NCBI GenBank assembly: GCA_016165875.1
Contig: JABBOT010000013.1
Coordinates: 13,592,014 to 13,656,013, forward strand
DNA length: 64,000 bases
Origin: Acanthopleura granulata
Taxonomy: Eukaryota; Mollusca; Polyplacophora; Chitonida; Chitonidae
Direction: 5' to 3'
The notes beneath the pieces are model-generated. The model did no database searches, was not told where the DNA came from, and saw only the letters and a program-made list of their open reading frames with translations. The position numbers and the translations under genes are program-made. The first letter of the stretch is position 1; each line of letters begins with the position of its first letter. This document shows positions 15,301-30,300 of the stretch, one piece after another.

Positions 15301-18300
15301 TCTCCAATGTAAACTAGCCTACGTGAGGAAACCAATCAATCAGTTCATATTTGATACATTTCACTACATAGCCTGTTGTCTCCTATGCGCACTGTACGCT
15401 TTCATTAATAATTGTTTTGAAATGCTGTTTTACGCAGTTATTTTCTGTTTGTTTTTGTTGTTTAACCTCATACTCAGTGGTGTTTATCATTTTTAAAATG
15501 GGTGTCAGTCTTATGATGGTAGGCCAAATCGGAGTGATCGGTGTAAACCAATGACCTTTGACAAGTTACTGAGGAACTTTCCCCACGTGATGTATACATA
15601 AATGGACATTATTTGGTGAAAAACGAGTTTTGTTCAGCGAGAGTTACACAGATTGCGGAAACGACTACTCGAACGTTCTGTACCGCGATCACGCAAAGAT
15701 CAAGAGCCAGGAAATCCACAAATGTAATGCCCAAGGCCAAGGTCGAATCCGTATACCCAGTCCTCTAGCGTTGGAAAAGACATATATATTTTACCCACTC
15801 AGCCACAACCCACTCCAGGCATGCTGCATGCACGAAGTTCGTTTAATCAGTATCAAGTTTAGCCCAGGCTGGATTCTTCTCCGGCCGTACGTGGGAAGGC
15901 CTGCCAGCAACCTGCGGATGGTCGTGGGTTCCCCCGGGTTCTGCCCGGTTTCTTCCCATCATAATGTTGCCGCAGTATGAATGCAATGTTTTTGAGTACG
16001 GCGTTAAACACCAATCAAATAAGTAAATAAATTTAATCAGTAAACATCTTTCATTTTGCCATATATACACACTAAAAACATACGTTTCGATACACCACTT
16101 ATATTTGCACGCCATGAAAGTACGGCTTTTGCTTCACTTTTGAAACATGTTTGCATGTTTGTCATATTTGGCAACACGCACCTGGTCTACAGAAGGTGAT
16201 GGTTTAATATTTCTAATATGAATTTTGCAACATGTCAAAACCCTATATAGAAACGATGTAATGTAGTTCAAGTCAACATTAAAACGAAAACCAATCCCGA
16301 TAACCATAATCTGTATGCGTTTTAGTAGGTCTAGACTATGTATTAAATTTACAGTGTTAATTAAATTTGACCATTTATGGGCCTCCTTTTTCTTTTATTT
16401 TCAATTCTCGGAACGAAAGAATGTCCACAATACATGTAACTGTTTCTCATTTACCAATTTCTAAAAAAAAAAGCGAATATGACTTGATAGCTACAAAACG
16501 TCACACGATTTGTTTTGAAACAACTTCAAGACACCTGCATTTAAAAACAAAGCGCGAGTGCTTTGGATAGGAACATGGTGTACACGTGTAACGTGTTCAA
16601 TATTTTTACAGAGTATATATATTTAGACAATTAGGCTTTTGGTAGACAAAGAATGAAAATAAAACACACTGGCCTCGGACAGCAGATTTTTGATTGTCCC
16701 GATCACACTATTTCAGTCACTTCTTTTTCTTCAAGTTGCAATATCAACGTCCATCTTCTAAATGAACGTTCTCCAGTATGGCGTTAAACAGACATCCAAT
16801 AAATATGAAAGAGCCCTGATTTTTATCAGGCATTTGTGTATCACTTGCCAACCTGCAAAGGGCATACCAGATCAATAATCGCAGGAACAGTTTCTAAAAG
16901 ACATAAACTGAGGCAGAAATGATAAAAAAAAATCAGGTGGATTGGTGTGAACAAGAGTTACCATTGATGACCAAGAAAACACCGGGAATGTCTTACGATG
17001 GCATAAGTTTAATCGCTTTCAAAATCATGTATCATCCTATCTCTATATATAAAGACCGTGAGTGAGTCCGCTGATGTGATATCGTGGGAAATCCCGAAGT
17101 CACGTGGGTTTGCCGATGACGTCACCATGACGTCACGGGGATTCCGACTTTGTTCTCGGCCTTTCGGCCCTGTCGGCCACGCGAAACTTTTTTCTTTAAT
17201 CATATAAGAAGAAAGAAAACCTCTGTTTTCATGTTCCTTTTGAATTCGTGCGAAGCGTGGGAAGCAATTAGTTGTCTATTAATTTTCGTTAATCACAATA
17301 ACATTTTGGAATGTAAAAGCACGGCATTTGACTGGGCTGTCGAACACTTTCCTCAATCACCGGTTTATTTTCGTAAGTTATAACCTTGTCGTTAATTAAC
17401 CAAACTTTTGTTTCAATTGCAGTCCTTCAGCTGAGCTGTTGCCGAGAGGGTCGTTTGCTGGGGTCGTGAACTATGACCCAATCTGGATGAGTGACGTGGC
17501 ATGCGTGGGAGACGAGGAGAGGTTAGAGAATTGCTCGTTCCCCGGCTGGAGAGTGCATAACTGTACCCACGACCAAGACGTGGGGGTGAGGTGCTTGGGA
17601 GGTCCTGTGCTCTCGGGTACGTGTAATGCTAATCTCATTAAATTCCTTAGTTCTGGCTGTGCTACGCCACTGGGATCAGACACTGAGCCATTGTTTGTCG
17701 TGTTTTGAGGAATTCTGGGAGCATTTGAAGAATATGTAATGTTTAGCCAATCAGTGCGCTCTTATTAGAACCGTTCGGTTAATACATGGATTGTGTCATT
17801 CTTTCAGTTCTAAACCCCAGCAAAATCGCTCTTGTAATTTCGCGTATACGCTGGCATTCATCACGATTAACACCAGCTGGCCTCATCGCCATGTTTACAC
17901 TGCCATCAGATATCGCTGGTCTGTTAAAGGTATAAAAACACTAAAAAATTTCCTTACTATTTATGTCGTAATTTCACAAAGAACACCCACATAAAACTGT
18001 ATTCCATAATTTGTTTTGGTCCAAATGACACATATTGTCAAATAACCAGACGCCTGGCCTACAACATATTCAAATATCATCCGGGGTTGACCACAACTTT
18101 CTCAAACTAAATCAGCTGGAATGCAGGTACTAGCGTCCTATCCCCATAGAAACAGGGTGTAGGGGGCACTTGCTCATTGGATAATATTTTTCTCTGTTTA
18201 ATTGTAGCCACAAGTAATGGACTTTTTTTCAACCATTGTTTGTCATAGTTTATACCTGCAAAATTACCTGGCAGTACTTCAACACACTTCAGAGATACAG

Positions 18301-21300
18301 CCAATCCCTACCCGTCCGTACCATTTTCTGTGCCTCTGAATCTTGGGTACAAAAACCAATTAGTGTTTTTATACCTATAGCGATCACCGGCCATGTCCGG
18401 AATTTCTGTCTCAGATCGAGCAGCAGTCCACTGGTTGGGTAAGTGAATGAGCCCCCAGAAAACATTCAGAACTGGAAGTGATTCAGATCGTGTTAGCATA
18501 CAGCGACTACCCGATCCGACTTTAGTGAGACTGGTGTAATGCTGACATCAGTTCCGTTAAATGCGATGTGGTGTGTCCCTTGATCTACCAGGATGTCGAG
18601 TTTAAAGGTGGAAGACAAAAAAGGACTATGCAAGATTAGGTGAAATACCATTCATGGGCTTGTCCTTTCTATTTTATGTTAATAAATAGTAATTCGAAAG
18701 TAAAGAAACAGGAAAATGTGCTTTTAGTTACAGTTTTAAATGGTTTTTTGCTTTATCTTTATTTTGTTTTTCTCATTAAATCCCCATCTGTAGTTGCATT
18801 TTGGTTTGGTTTTTACAGCAAATGATTCGGCCCCTGCCACCGAGCGGGTTCGATTAGTCGACGGAGCCAACGAGAACGAGGGTCGTGTGGAGATCCTAAT
18901 GATGGGCGAATGGGGAACGATATGCGATGACAATGTCACGGACTCAGAGGCAACTGTGATCTGCCAGACTTTGGGTTACAGGTATGACCCCTAAGGCTAC
19001 GTGAAACGTGCTTGATATATGACATTCACATGCGTGTATTTGTATTCACATGCACTATTAGAGGGGCCCTTATTTTTACCAGACCAAGTTCGGTATTTCC
19101 ACGACGGTTTTACAACTACTGTACCTACCCATAATACGAGAAAATCATGATGAAATTGACGTATTATTTCACATGATATTACGGCTGTGACTACCCAGTA
19201 GGGACGCTTCAAGAAATTGTTAGATACTCATGTCCGTCCTAATTACCTGGTCATTTTCATTCCAATCAATCCATGATCATTTCAAAGGTGTATAAATACT
19301 TACTTATTGCAGGTAGCAACGCTTTTTGTTATTACTATTTCTTGACATATACTTTATTGAGTTGAAGGTCTCTGATAACTGCACACCCCGAAGAAATACG
19401 GGTTTGGCGTGAGGGACGTAAAAACTTCATTCAAGGAAATAACTTGCTTCACTGAATGGGTAAAATCATTTGTAGAATGCCAGCACGTTGTCAGTGGCTG
19501 TGTCACTATGGGGGGATCAGTCTTGCCAAATGCCCCAGTGGGCGTTGAGACTGAATATCTCTTGACGTCGTTGTTATTCTCTCCGTCTCTTGGAACCTGC
19601 ATGTTGAAAGCTAAACTTATGAATATTTTGCGGCGTGGAGGTCCATCCCACGGCCATTACAACCGTTACTGTACGGTGAAAACACCTTGTTTCCACTTAC
19701 TTTACCCGAAATCACAGGATGTTCTATAACAGTGTGCCTTATATGGCTTTTGCCCAAATAGTACATTTTTACAGACAAGTGCTTGTCAAAATCTATAACC
19801 TTCGGTGCTGAAACTTACATGCTTCCTATAGGGTATCATCCTACCGTTCAAATCCCAAAACACCTTTCTAAACTGAACAGAAGCCTCATAATCAGTAAAA
19901 ATGAGCAACTTAGTCACGGGCCAAATTTGAGGCCATTTAAAGAGTATTCCATGAAGAAATTCTAAGGTATAACAACTGTATCTGTTAATCTGTGGATAAC
20001 GATATCGTAAACGTGTGTGATTGAATATGGACAACATAGAAAACAGCCTTTATCGTCGCTTGTTATGACGTTAGAGAACAATCAAGTAAATGCATAATAA
20101 ATGCATAATTTGATCAGCAAGAGAAATGTCAGCAAATTTGGTGGCAAGATGAAATCACAGGAAACGAGTGTATAACAATAGCGTAGCTTCGACTCTCTTG
20201 TTGTCGAAGGTAGATAAAGTCCTGTAAGTCATGTTACTTGTCAAAAATATAAGGCAACTTTTGTTGCCATTACTTCACCGATCACATGTCTCACCGTATT
20301 CTGGGGGTATAAATGACACCTCTGTCCTGCTATGGGTTCTTTAGTTCACAAAAGTTTAATTCCTCAGTTTTCTCCATTATTCGTCTACTCTGAATTCCTT
20401 TTTATGAAACTTTTACTATGGTTCCATGCTCTAGTGAAGGCAACCAAAAACAGGTGTCAGACATTTTGGACAGGTCGCGTGGTAGAGTAGGACTTTTTAT
20501 ACCTTCAGCGATTAAAGAGTTCGAACTCCAAACTCCCCTATTGTAAGAAGTAATTGGCAGCTTGTTACAAATGTTTATTACTTTCCCCCCGCGATATTTA
20601 CTGCTGAAAAGTGATTTTCTGTCAGTGTGGCAACAATAAATTAAGGAATATCTGTGCTTCGATTTTCTTTACAACTATTTATTTAATCACAATCAAACTT
20701 GTTTAGTGGATTGCTGATGATCCCCGAGTGGGTTCCATTGGCTTCTCGGTGGCAACTGGAGGAGGTAATGTGCACTGACGTGTCCTTCCATTGGCCACTG
20801 GATAAGACCAAACCGAGTCTGATGTCGGTGGAATCGGTAACATATACATGCATTGCAGTCTCTTAAGGTATAAAAACACTAAAAAAATTCCTTACTATAT
20901 CGTAATTTCACCAAGAAAACCCACATAAAACTGTATTCCATAATTTTTGTTGGCTCAAATGACACATACTGTCGAATATCCAGACGGCTGGCCTACAACA
21001 TATCCAAATATCATCAGGGGTTGACAACAATTTTCTCCAAATAAATCAGCTGGAATGCAGGTACTATCGCTATAGAAACAAGGTGTAGAGGACACTTGCT
21101 CATTGGACAATATTTTTCTCCCTTTAATTATAGCCACAAGTAATGGACTTTTTTTCAACCATTATTTGTCATAGTTTATATCTGCAAAATTACCTGGCAG
21201 TACTTCAACACACTTCAGAGATACAGCCAATCCCTATCCGTCCGTACCGTTTTCTGTGCGCCTGAATCTTGGGTACAAAATCTAATTAGTGTTTTCATAC

Positions 21301-24300
21301 ATTAACTCACACGACTTGACGCGATCTTCGGAACATAGTGAAGTTGCACTGAATTTGCCATGGAACGCACCCAAGCAAGTGTAGTCTCGAGCATTCCAAA
21401 CATTTGCATACTGGGTAGTTATGACGTCACAAAATGGGACTGAAATACATGAAATACATGTAATGAAAGATTTAAACTAGCTATTTTCAAGAAGAGTTCA
21501 TGCATTTACATATGTGTGACCGCCAATTTTAATTGTTTTCAGCGGACGAGGAGAGTTACTTCCCCTTCCGCAGCCAGGTGATGGACCAATATGGATGGAC
21601 GACCTGCAATGCGAAAGGGCTTCGCTGTTTGACTGCACTTCGTCACGTGACCATAACTGCGACCATTTAGAAGACCTAGCTGTTCGTTGTTATAATGGTG
21701 AATTATTAGTATTTTTTCTGTATTTGTCTATCAACCTTTTTGTTTTGCCACATGTCACGTTCAATTTCATTTTGATGAAATTATATTTCTTTATTTGTTT
21801 GTAAAGTGTTTTATGTGGTACTCCGAAGAATATTTCATTTATACGACTGCGGGACAAGACTGTGGTGGGAGTGAATCTCATTTAGTACATGTATCGGTTT
21901 ATTACTGGTCATATATTTTAAATTTATCATCTCTGCAGATCGGTATACAATGACATCATCAGTCGCCCCCTACTTCCGGTTGAATGGTGGAACGACCTAT
22001 GGGGAGGGATTTTTACAGTATCAGACACGGGACGGGTGGTATCCTGTTTGTGATATCACCGAAAGGAATGTAAATTTGATCTGTTCCATGTTTGGATACA
22101 CGTAAGTCGTGTGTTTTCCTCTGTATCATAATGGTGCCATATCAATACACTTTAATTTGCTATGATTCCACAACTAAGATGGCCTAATATTGCATTTGGA
22201 CTATGTTCAAAATAGTCAATGAAATTCTCGTCCAGTCCAATTTAACTAGCGCCCAGCGGACAGCATTGTCAGTGACCATCATTTAAAAGTTATGAATACA
22301 ACGACAACAACAACAACAGGCACCTGGAGCCAGTTTTGCAAAGCTGTTGCATCCCTGCATCAAGTACAGTTACCACGATGACGTATCTCTTCGCAGTATA
22401 TTGTCTGTGACAGCTTTAATTGGCCTTTCCTTCCCTCAGTGTATAAAGAGAAAGAAAGAAAAAAAAAAAAGAAAACAGTTCACTTGAAAACCATGGGTGT
22501 AAACCATGCAATCAAAATTTACTGACGACACCATTACGTCATCATGTCTATGGCGTCTTTGGGAGGTATTAAAAGTTCCACTACCAAACTGTCCGGTTGT
22601 TGGCAGTTAAGGCGACACAAACGGGATTTTACGAGACGAGATTCGAGTCCTTGCATACCTCAATAATTATTGAGTAGCTAGTGCAATGACACCCCCCCCC
22701 CATGCGGTCCCTGTGAATTCAAGACCAGCTCATGCTGGTTTCCTCTCCTTCGTACGTGGGATGGTCTGCCAGCAACCGGTGGATTTTTTGTGGGTTTTCA
22801 CCGGGCTCTGCCGGGTTTCGTCCCACCGAAATGCCGGCCGCCGTCGTATAAGTGAAATATTTTTGAGTACGGCGTAAAACACCAGTTAATACAGCGTAAA
22901 ACACTAATGAAATAAATAACAAAATAAATAAATAAATAAGCAATAGAGAAATACATGTTGTTCCGTGACTGCTTTTATTTGTGAAAAGAATAACTCCTTT
23001 ATCGGATGATTCAGCGAGTGCCCATTTACAATTATTTAACAAATATAAACAGGTAATTCTAACTGGTTTGTAATTTACAGTGGTTTCGGAATGAAAGCTG
23101 ACTGGATTGCTAAGCCACTGGGACAAACGAATGACTGTTACAGTGTGTTAGATTGCATCGGTAGTGGATGTATAGTGGGGCAAGAACCGAGGACATCTGC
23201 AGACCAGCATAATGGACTAAGCTGTTCGAATGGCAGTAAGTACGATGCATGTACTCATATCAACTAAACGTGTTTGACGTAATAACCCATGTGGCTCTCA
23301 CCAATGGAATCGCTGTGAATTCAAGCCCAGCTCACCGTGGCTTCCTCTCCGCCGCACGTGGGAAGGGCCCGCCAGCAACCTGCGGATAGTTGTGGTTTTC
23401 CCACGGGCCCTGCCTGGTTTCTTAGCTCCCACCATTATGCTGGCCGCCGTGGTGGAAGTGAAATATTCTTGGGTACGGCATAAAACACTCGTTAAATAAA
23501 TAAACAAATAAATAAATAAATAAATAAATAAACAAACAAATAAATAAACAAACAAACAAACAAACAAACAAACAAACAAACAAACAAACAAACAAACAAA
23601 CAAATAAATAAATAAATAAATAAATAAATAAATTAATTAATTAATTAATTAATTAATTCGGGCAGCAGGACTATGACTCAGACGGAGCCTGTTAAAAATG
23701 CGGTCAAGGCCCGGCTCAGCCAGACCCTGCGCTTCACTGTGGCACTAACCTGTAGTCTACCATTAGCCACAGGGGCAATGCTTGGTGAACTCACGTTAAG
23801 CATACCTTTTGGCTGGAAATCCATTGTCTTCTTATCCCATTGTCTTATCTAATCGTAGCAAATTCCACACAAGTCTTGATGCATATCCAGAAGGCCCGCC
23901 ATCTCCCTAGTAAAGGCCGGAGTAGTCTCCCTTGTGGCGAAACAGTGCATTCTGGGATCCTAATTTCCTAATGGTCTGTCGGGACGTGTGTGTGGAATTT
24001 GTTACGATTAGAGGCTTGAATAAAATACTGTGGAGCCAAAAAAAAAAGAATAGGACTGGGGTAGGACTTGGATGGCCCTTAACGGAGTGTTAAAGGTGCG
24101 ACAACAAAAATATCCTCTATGGGGATTATGACTTGCTAGGTAACTCGTATAAATCACATTTTAACCCAGAAAATCTTTGAGGCTATGGGGCACGCCATGT
24201 TACAGAATCCGTACACAATTTGTGTTGGGGGGGGGGGGGCGGGGGCTCCGTGGCTCAGTCGATTAGCGCGCTATCGCAGCACAATGACCCGGTCGCTGTG

Positions 24301-27300
24301 AGTTCAAGACCAGCTCACGCTGGCTTCCTCTCCGGCCGTACGTGGGAAGGTCTGCCAGCATCCTGCGGATGGTCGTGGGTTTCCTTCCGGCTCTGTCCGG
24401 TTTCCTCAAACCATAATGCTGGCCGCCGTCGTATAAGTGAAATATTCTTGAGTACAGCGTAAGACACTATTCAAATAAATTAAAAAATAAAATTTTTGTT
24501 CGGGACCACCCATGTGGCCTAGAGGTTGGGGCGTTCGCCTCGATGTCGGGAGATTGGATGTCAGGCCCGGGTCGAATCATACCAAAGACTTAGCTAGAGA
24601 TAGGAAGCAGGGCTGGTCGGTCAGGTGTCAGTATAATGTGACTGGGTGGAGTGTCATGTCCGGTTTCTTCGGCGTTATATTCGTGGCGGCAGCACTTTTG
24701 GCGGCATGGATTAACCCTGCCACAAGAAGACACATTATATACAAACACCAGAAGGACTCTTCGCCATCATATGACTGAAATATTGTTAAGTACGACATAA
24801 AACCCCAAGCACTCACTCACTCTTTTCGCTGATTGGTTTTAACATTTAACATTAACATTTTAAGTCTTTGAATTGGTTCCTGGTGTTTTTTTTTGTTTCA
24901 TTTATTTCTACCAGCGTGTCCGGCTGGTTTCGTGGAGTGTGCGAACCAGAACTCACAGGGGCAACGGGTGTGTATAAAAGAAGATTATTTTTGCGACGGA
25001 AATCCGGACTGTCCGCTCAGTACCGACGAGACCAACTGCAGTAAGTGTGATCTCTATGGAGAAGTGTATTTATTTTATAAAATCATAATAAAGTTATTTA
25101 CATTTAATTGGTGGTAAGTTTTTAACGCCATACCGAATTTTGAACCTTAAGAGTGGAGGGAATCTTGAGTCCCCCTTGTAAACCATCAATCTTCGACCCG
25201 ACAAATTCCATTACTTCAAACCGCAGCCAAAGAAATGACCTTTGGATTCGAATATGGGGCCTCTGCTGTCAAGCCTGATAATGGCAGCGAGCCGGCTTTT
25301 TTAACTGCCCCAGCCAACCAGGAAAGCTGTGGTATTGTAGAAATATGGAGGTTGGAATATTGGCGTCACGAACCAAAGAATAATAAAGGCAAAACATCTT
25401 TTTTATATCATACGACGAGGCACGGACGGAAAAGTCTGGATGAATGGACATTCTTGCTACAAGTACGTTGTGTGCCTGAATGTTTTTTCTTATGCCCGCA
25501 ATGGACGTTATCTTTGTTTATGTGCTAATCGGATTGAAATTCCCGCTTTCATGAAGCGTACTTAGTGCTAATTAGCCCTTAGCTCATATGTCTCCAACAC
25601 ATGTTAAGATAATTAAAGGATTACTGGTTTTCTTCCACCATATTGTTGGCTGTCATCGGATGACCGAAAGAAGCCCGCAAACAGGTGCCTGACATTTTTG
25701 AAAACTCCTCTTTGTTGGAAGTGGTATAACCAAAGTGAACTTTGTTCTTTACTATAAAACATGACAAACATGATAAAACTGTGACCAAAGGGGTGTTGTC
25801 CAAAAGTCTTAGGCAGCTATTTGTACGATGGCGAAAATAAATAAATAAAATAAATAATAAATAAATAAATAAACTTACCTGTGCGCTTCATGAAACCAAG
25901 GACGCGAATTCTTTGGAGGATTTTGACACTTTTGACAGATGGGAGGAAAATGTAGAGTACTGTTCTTTTATCTTTAGTGGATGCAATCTCTACACGTAGT
26001 TGTGCGCCTTCTCAGTGCCTTCAACTTTGTGTGTGTGTTTTCAACTCACCTGCATTGTGCCGCAATTTATCTGATTTTGTTCTGATTTTCGCCAACAGGT
26101 ATTGAGTTTTTGAAAGAAAGAATATTTTGAATTCTAAGATTCTTAATTGAAACAATCTCCTTCAGAATTTCTAAAGCCATATAAATAAGGCTTTAATTTA
26201 TCATTTGTGGATGTTAATGTATTTTGCCACCTGTCGAAAGCTATTTTCATTTAGACTTGTTTCGTTCCAAAGGTGATATTTGAATGGACTTTGGTTGATC
26301 TTTTTATCTCCCCAGGTCGATGCGGAAGTGATGAAATCAGTTGTGACGTCAGCACGTGTCTGCCTCAAACTTCTCGCTGTGACGGAACTCCGCAGTGCGC
26401 AGACGGCTCCGACGAGTTCAAGTGCTGTGAGTAACAAGTTACAGTTAAACCAGATATGTTAAGTTCACATTCATCCCCTCTTGTGCGCAGTTTGCTTCTT
26501 GGCTCCAAGAAACATAAAATTCGTGTACCGGGAAATTAAGCGTTATGGCAGACATGTGATTAGGTGTCAGTCCTGTCATTTCGAAGAAAATTTAAGACGA
26601 TGACAAGTGTGATTTTGCATTACATGAACTGTATGTTCTTTATTGTGCCGGTTGTAAGTACTTTGGAAATTATACACCACTTTTCTTAAAACTGATTCCA
26701 CCGTGTCAGACAATAATGTCCATTAATGAACAAACCCTGAGTCAAATGCCACCTCTTGGCACCTTGATTAAATGGCACTTCTTGACATCTTGGTAAATGA
26801 CAGCTCTTGACATCTTGGTAAATGGCAGCTCTTGATATCTTGGTGAATGGTACCTAATGACATCTTGGTAATTGACAGGTCTTGACATCTTGGTTAATTG
26901 ACAGCTGTTGACATATTGGTATGGTATCTTGGCTTAGGCACAAATACCCCGTTTACACAACATGGCGACGTTTGAGCCTCCAGTCGGGCTCAAAGGAGGC
27001 CGACTGGTTGCCTAGGTCGTTCAAAGATGGTACACAGAATGTTCAGACATCGCTACGGACCCCATGGACCTCATGGACGGCTTAAATTTTTGAACATGTT
27101 CAAAGCAGTCTCACAAAGGTCGCCAAAGAGGCTGATTGCTCAAAGGTGGCTCAAGTGAGACAGAAGGGAGGCACAATCATTGCCGTTTTTGTAGAATGGA
27201 TGCACATTGGTCGGCCAATTGTCGATATATAATACTAGTAAATGCGTTCTCGTGCAAACTTCACCCTCAATCCTAAGCCAACAAGTCAGTTCTTCTGCCT

Positions 27301-30300
27301 CCCCTCTGCCTTCCTTCAGCTACCTATAGTGCTTTTTCGCGCGGCAAACGAACAGAATGCGAAGTACTTCAAGTCTGCAAATAGGGGCCTGATATTTTCG
27401 AAAACACCCTTGTGGTGAAAGTGGCATGACCTAAGAGATCTTGTTCCAATATGTATAGCATGGGTAACATGGTCGTGCCATTTCATCCAAAGGGGTGTTT
27501 CCAGAAAATATTAAGCACCTGTTTGCAGGCTTTTACTTATAGATTTGAAATGACTTTTACAATCCTCCTACCAGCCATGGGGAAAATCGTCTGAAGCCTC
27601 AAAGAGGTTAGATTAGTGCATACAGATTTTAAAAATCGCCGAAAGATGTATTTGGTAATGCAGGTAGAAATATTTTGTGAAAGAAAATGTTTATTTGATT
27701 TTTAGTTTGGTTTTGACGTATCACATTTTATTTCGTTTTTTTATTGAATCCCATATTTCTGACTTCAGAAAGTCTCTGGTGTTCATTTATATATGGTTTA
27801 AGAACACTGGCTAATTCCATCGAGAGAGCACGACGTTTAGTAACCAGAGTTTGCAATCTTCATTTCCAGTATATCGATCTGTTGACGACATGAAAGCTGG
27901 TTTAGTGTTCGTGGAGGTGAACAGAGAGTCCTACCCTGTGTGCTTTGGGGATCACCTTACCAGCTCACGTCCCGGGTCAAGCACATTGGCCGACCAAATC
28001 TGTGAATACCTCGGACAAGGGTAAACTAATATCTTTTTTCACTGTAACAGACGTTGTCTGTCATTTTCGGACCACGGAAGAATTTCCTAGACCTTCGTTC
28101 TGATGTTTTGTCAGTAAATATACATTACCTGTGTTGTAGCCCAATAAAGGTGGCGTCTTGTACTTTGAAATGTGTGGCTACAAAGTTTTATCAAATAGGC
28201 CTCAGTAGTGAAATCCAATTATAATCATTTGCTCTGTGGTGGCATATACTGCTACAAACATGTAGTGGGGTGAGCTTCCAAGGAACTGATATAGAGGGTT
28301 AAAACCTTTAACGAAAAGGTTGGCTTTTAATTAATTAATTATTTATTTATTTACATAAATGTTCATTTGGGTGGGATGGCATGAATTTACATTGTCACAC
28401 TTATGGTATGCAATCTTACATATTTTTTTCATGCAAAATACATGGAAACTATGTGGCATTCGTGTCTCCCTCAGAGATTCAGTCCAGGAGCCGTTGTATT
28501 GTGTCACAGTCCTAAACATGTCACGAAAAGGACTCTTTGAAACAGTGAGGGTCATATTATCTGAGTGACTAGGTCGATGTATCATGTTGAAAAGAAAAGT
28601 GCATCATTCCACGAGCTATGTTCATTTCAGGAGGCTCCACAGAGTGATATCCACCGGCCGTCAGATAACGGGAATACGGCTATCGTCATTGGACTGGTCG
28701 ATGGCCCAAGCTAGATCTCAACCATCTCTGTGAGTAGATTTAGCCGTAACGGATGGTGCTCTTCTTTTTCTCTTTCTTTAGAACTGATTCGGAATCGAGA
28801 CAAATAACGTATACATAGCGATACTGACCTATATCCTGAATGCGGAATGCGACTTTATTGACACACCCCGTCGTCTTGTAATATTGCCTTTATATATATA
28901 TATATTTTTTTTTTATATATTGTCTTTATATAAAACCTTTTGTAAAAATTGGCAATGCCATATTCTCCTGTTTGATGACAAAGCTAGAAGCTAGAGCAGT
29001 ACAATAACCCATAGAAATATATAGCCAATGAGGAAGCTGAATATTGTGCCAGGACGTTTTTCGTTATTCGAAGTTTTTCGTAATTCGGGTCCCACATGAC
29101 CTGGTCGCATTATAGAATTTGTCATTAAATTTGTATAAACAGATATACTGATTTCTTCATTGACTGAATTACAATCGTATTTCCTTATACAACCCTGCTC
29201 GATTGTTACTCAGACAATCAATCAATCAATTATTCGGGACCCGAATCACAGAAAACGTGCTAGAACATTATTAGACATTAGAATAACGAAAAACGAAAGT
29301 GGTGCTAACCTCAGTCCGCTATAATGATTCAAATCCGATCGTAAGTGTTAAGGCCTGTCAACAACCAACGGGTAATCGGGGGCTTCATGGGCCATTCCCC
29401 ACCACCATAATGCTGACCACCTTGGCGAGAGGCTCCTCGGCTTATCAGCTAGGGTAGCACGCCAACTCCTCGTCCGCGCAGGTACGGATGAATCGTCCAA
29501 AAAAGTTGGACAAATTGTTCAAGGTATAGTCATATTGTCCAAGTTATAGTGTCAAATCGTTGAAGCTGTAATCAACCTCGAATCGAAATGGCTCAAGATG
29601 TACATGTTGAATATTCCTGGAGCAAATATTTTACAAGCCTTCAGCAAAACCAACAGATATTGTTAACCTATTGATGTGAGGTATATATTTTATAGATCCT
29701 CTATAGGTATTTTCTATAAAATTTGAACCTAAATAATGAACCGAGAATAAATTCAGCACTTGGGTGACACTTGAGAAGTAAATCTACCAAGGGTGCTCCA
29801 CTTATAACATGGACTTGTTTTTAGTTCCACATCAAGGACGATTTGACTGTATTTGACGGTATATGGGACGAGTTGACCAACTTCCTTGGACGATTTGTTT
29901 TGGACGTTTTTGTTCTTGGAAGATTTGACATGTGCCCCTCAACCACCCTCTCAACCCCAGCATGACGTACAATTCGAAGTCATGTGTTATAGCTCATTTG
30001 CTCGATGTGATTTTTATTTCAGATGCGAGTCAGCTCAGCTGTTCTGCCAGTATGAAGGTAAACCCCTGGTTGAAAAATTTGTTACTAAAGGTAATGTAGA
30101 GTACTAGGACGATGGAGGTAAAAGAGGAACTGAACGTTTGTGAACTTAAAGAATTATTGAAGCGAAGAGGTGTTATTTGCGTTTCAAGAACTTCCAGGTA
30201 GAGTCCAGACTTTTCCAGGCTTTCGTGGCCCAGCGGCTTAGTGCGCCAGCGCAGCGTAATGACCCAGAAGCCTCTCAACAATGCAGCTGCTGTGAGTTCA

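Noticed and set aside
18381..18438. Possible exon between SRCR 2 and SRCR 3
   Set aside because: The borders look like splice sites, but the exon would leave phase 2 where the next exon needs phase 1, and the peptide matches no domain.
23298..23603. Minus-strand frame rich in VCLF repeats
   Set aside because: Translation of the (AAAC)n/(AAAT)n microsatellite attached to a SINE.
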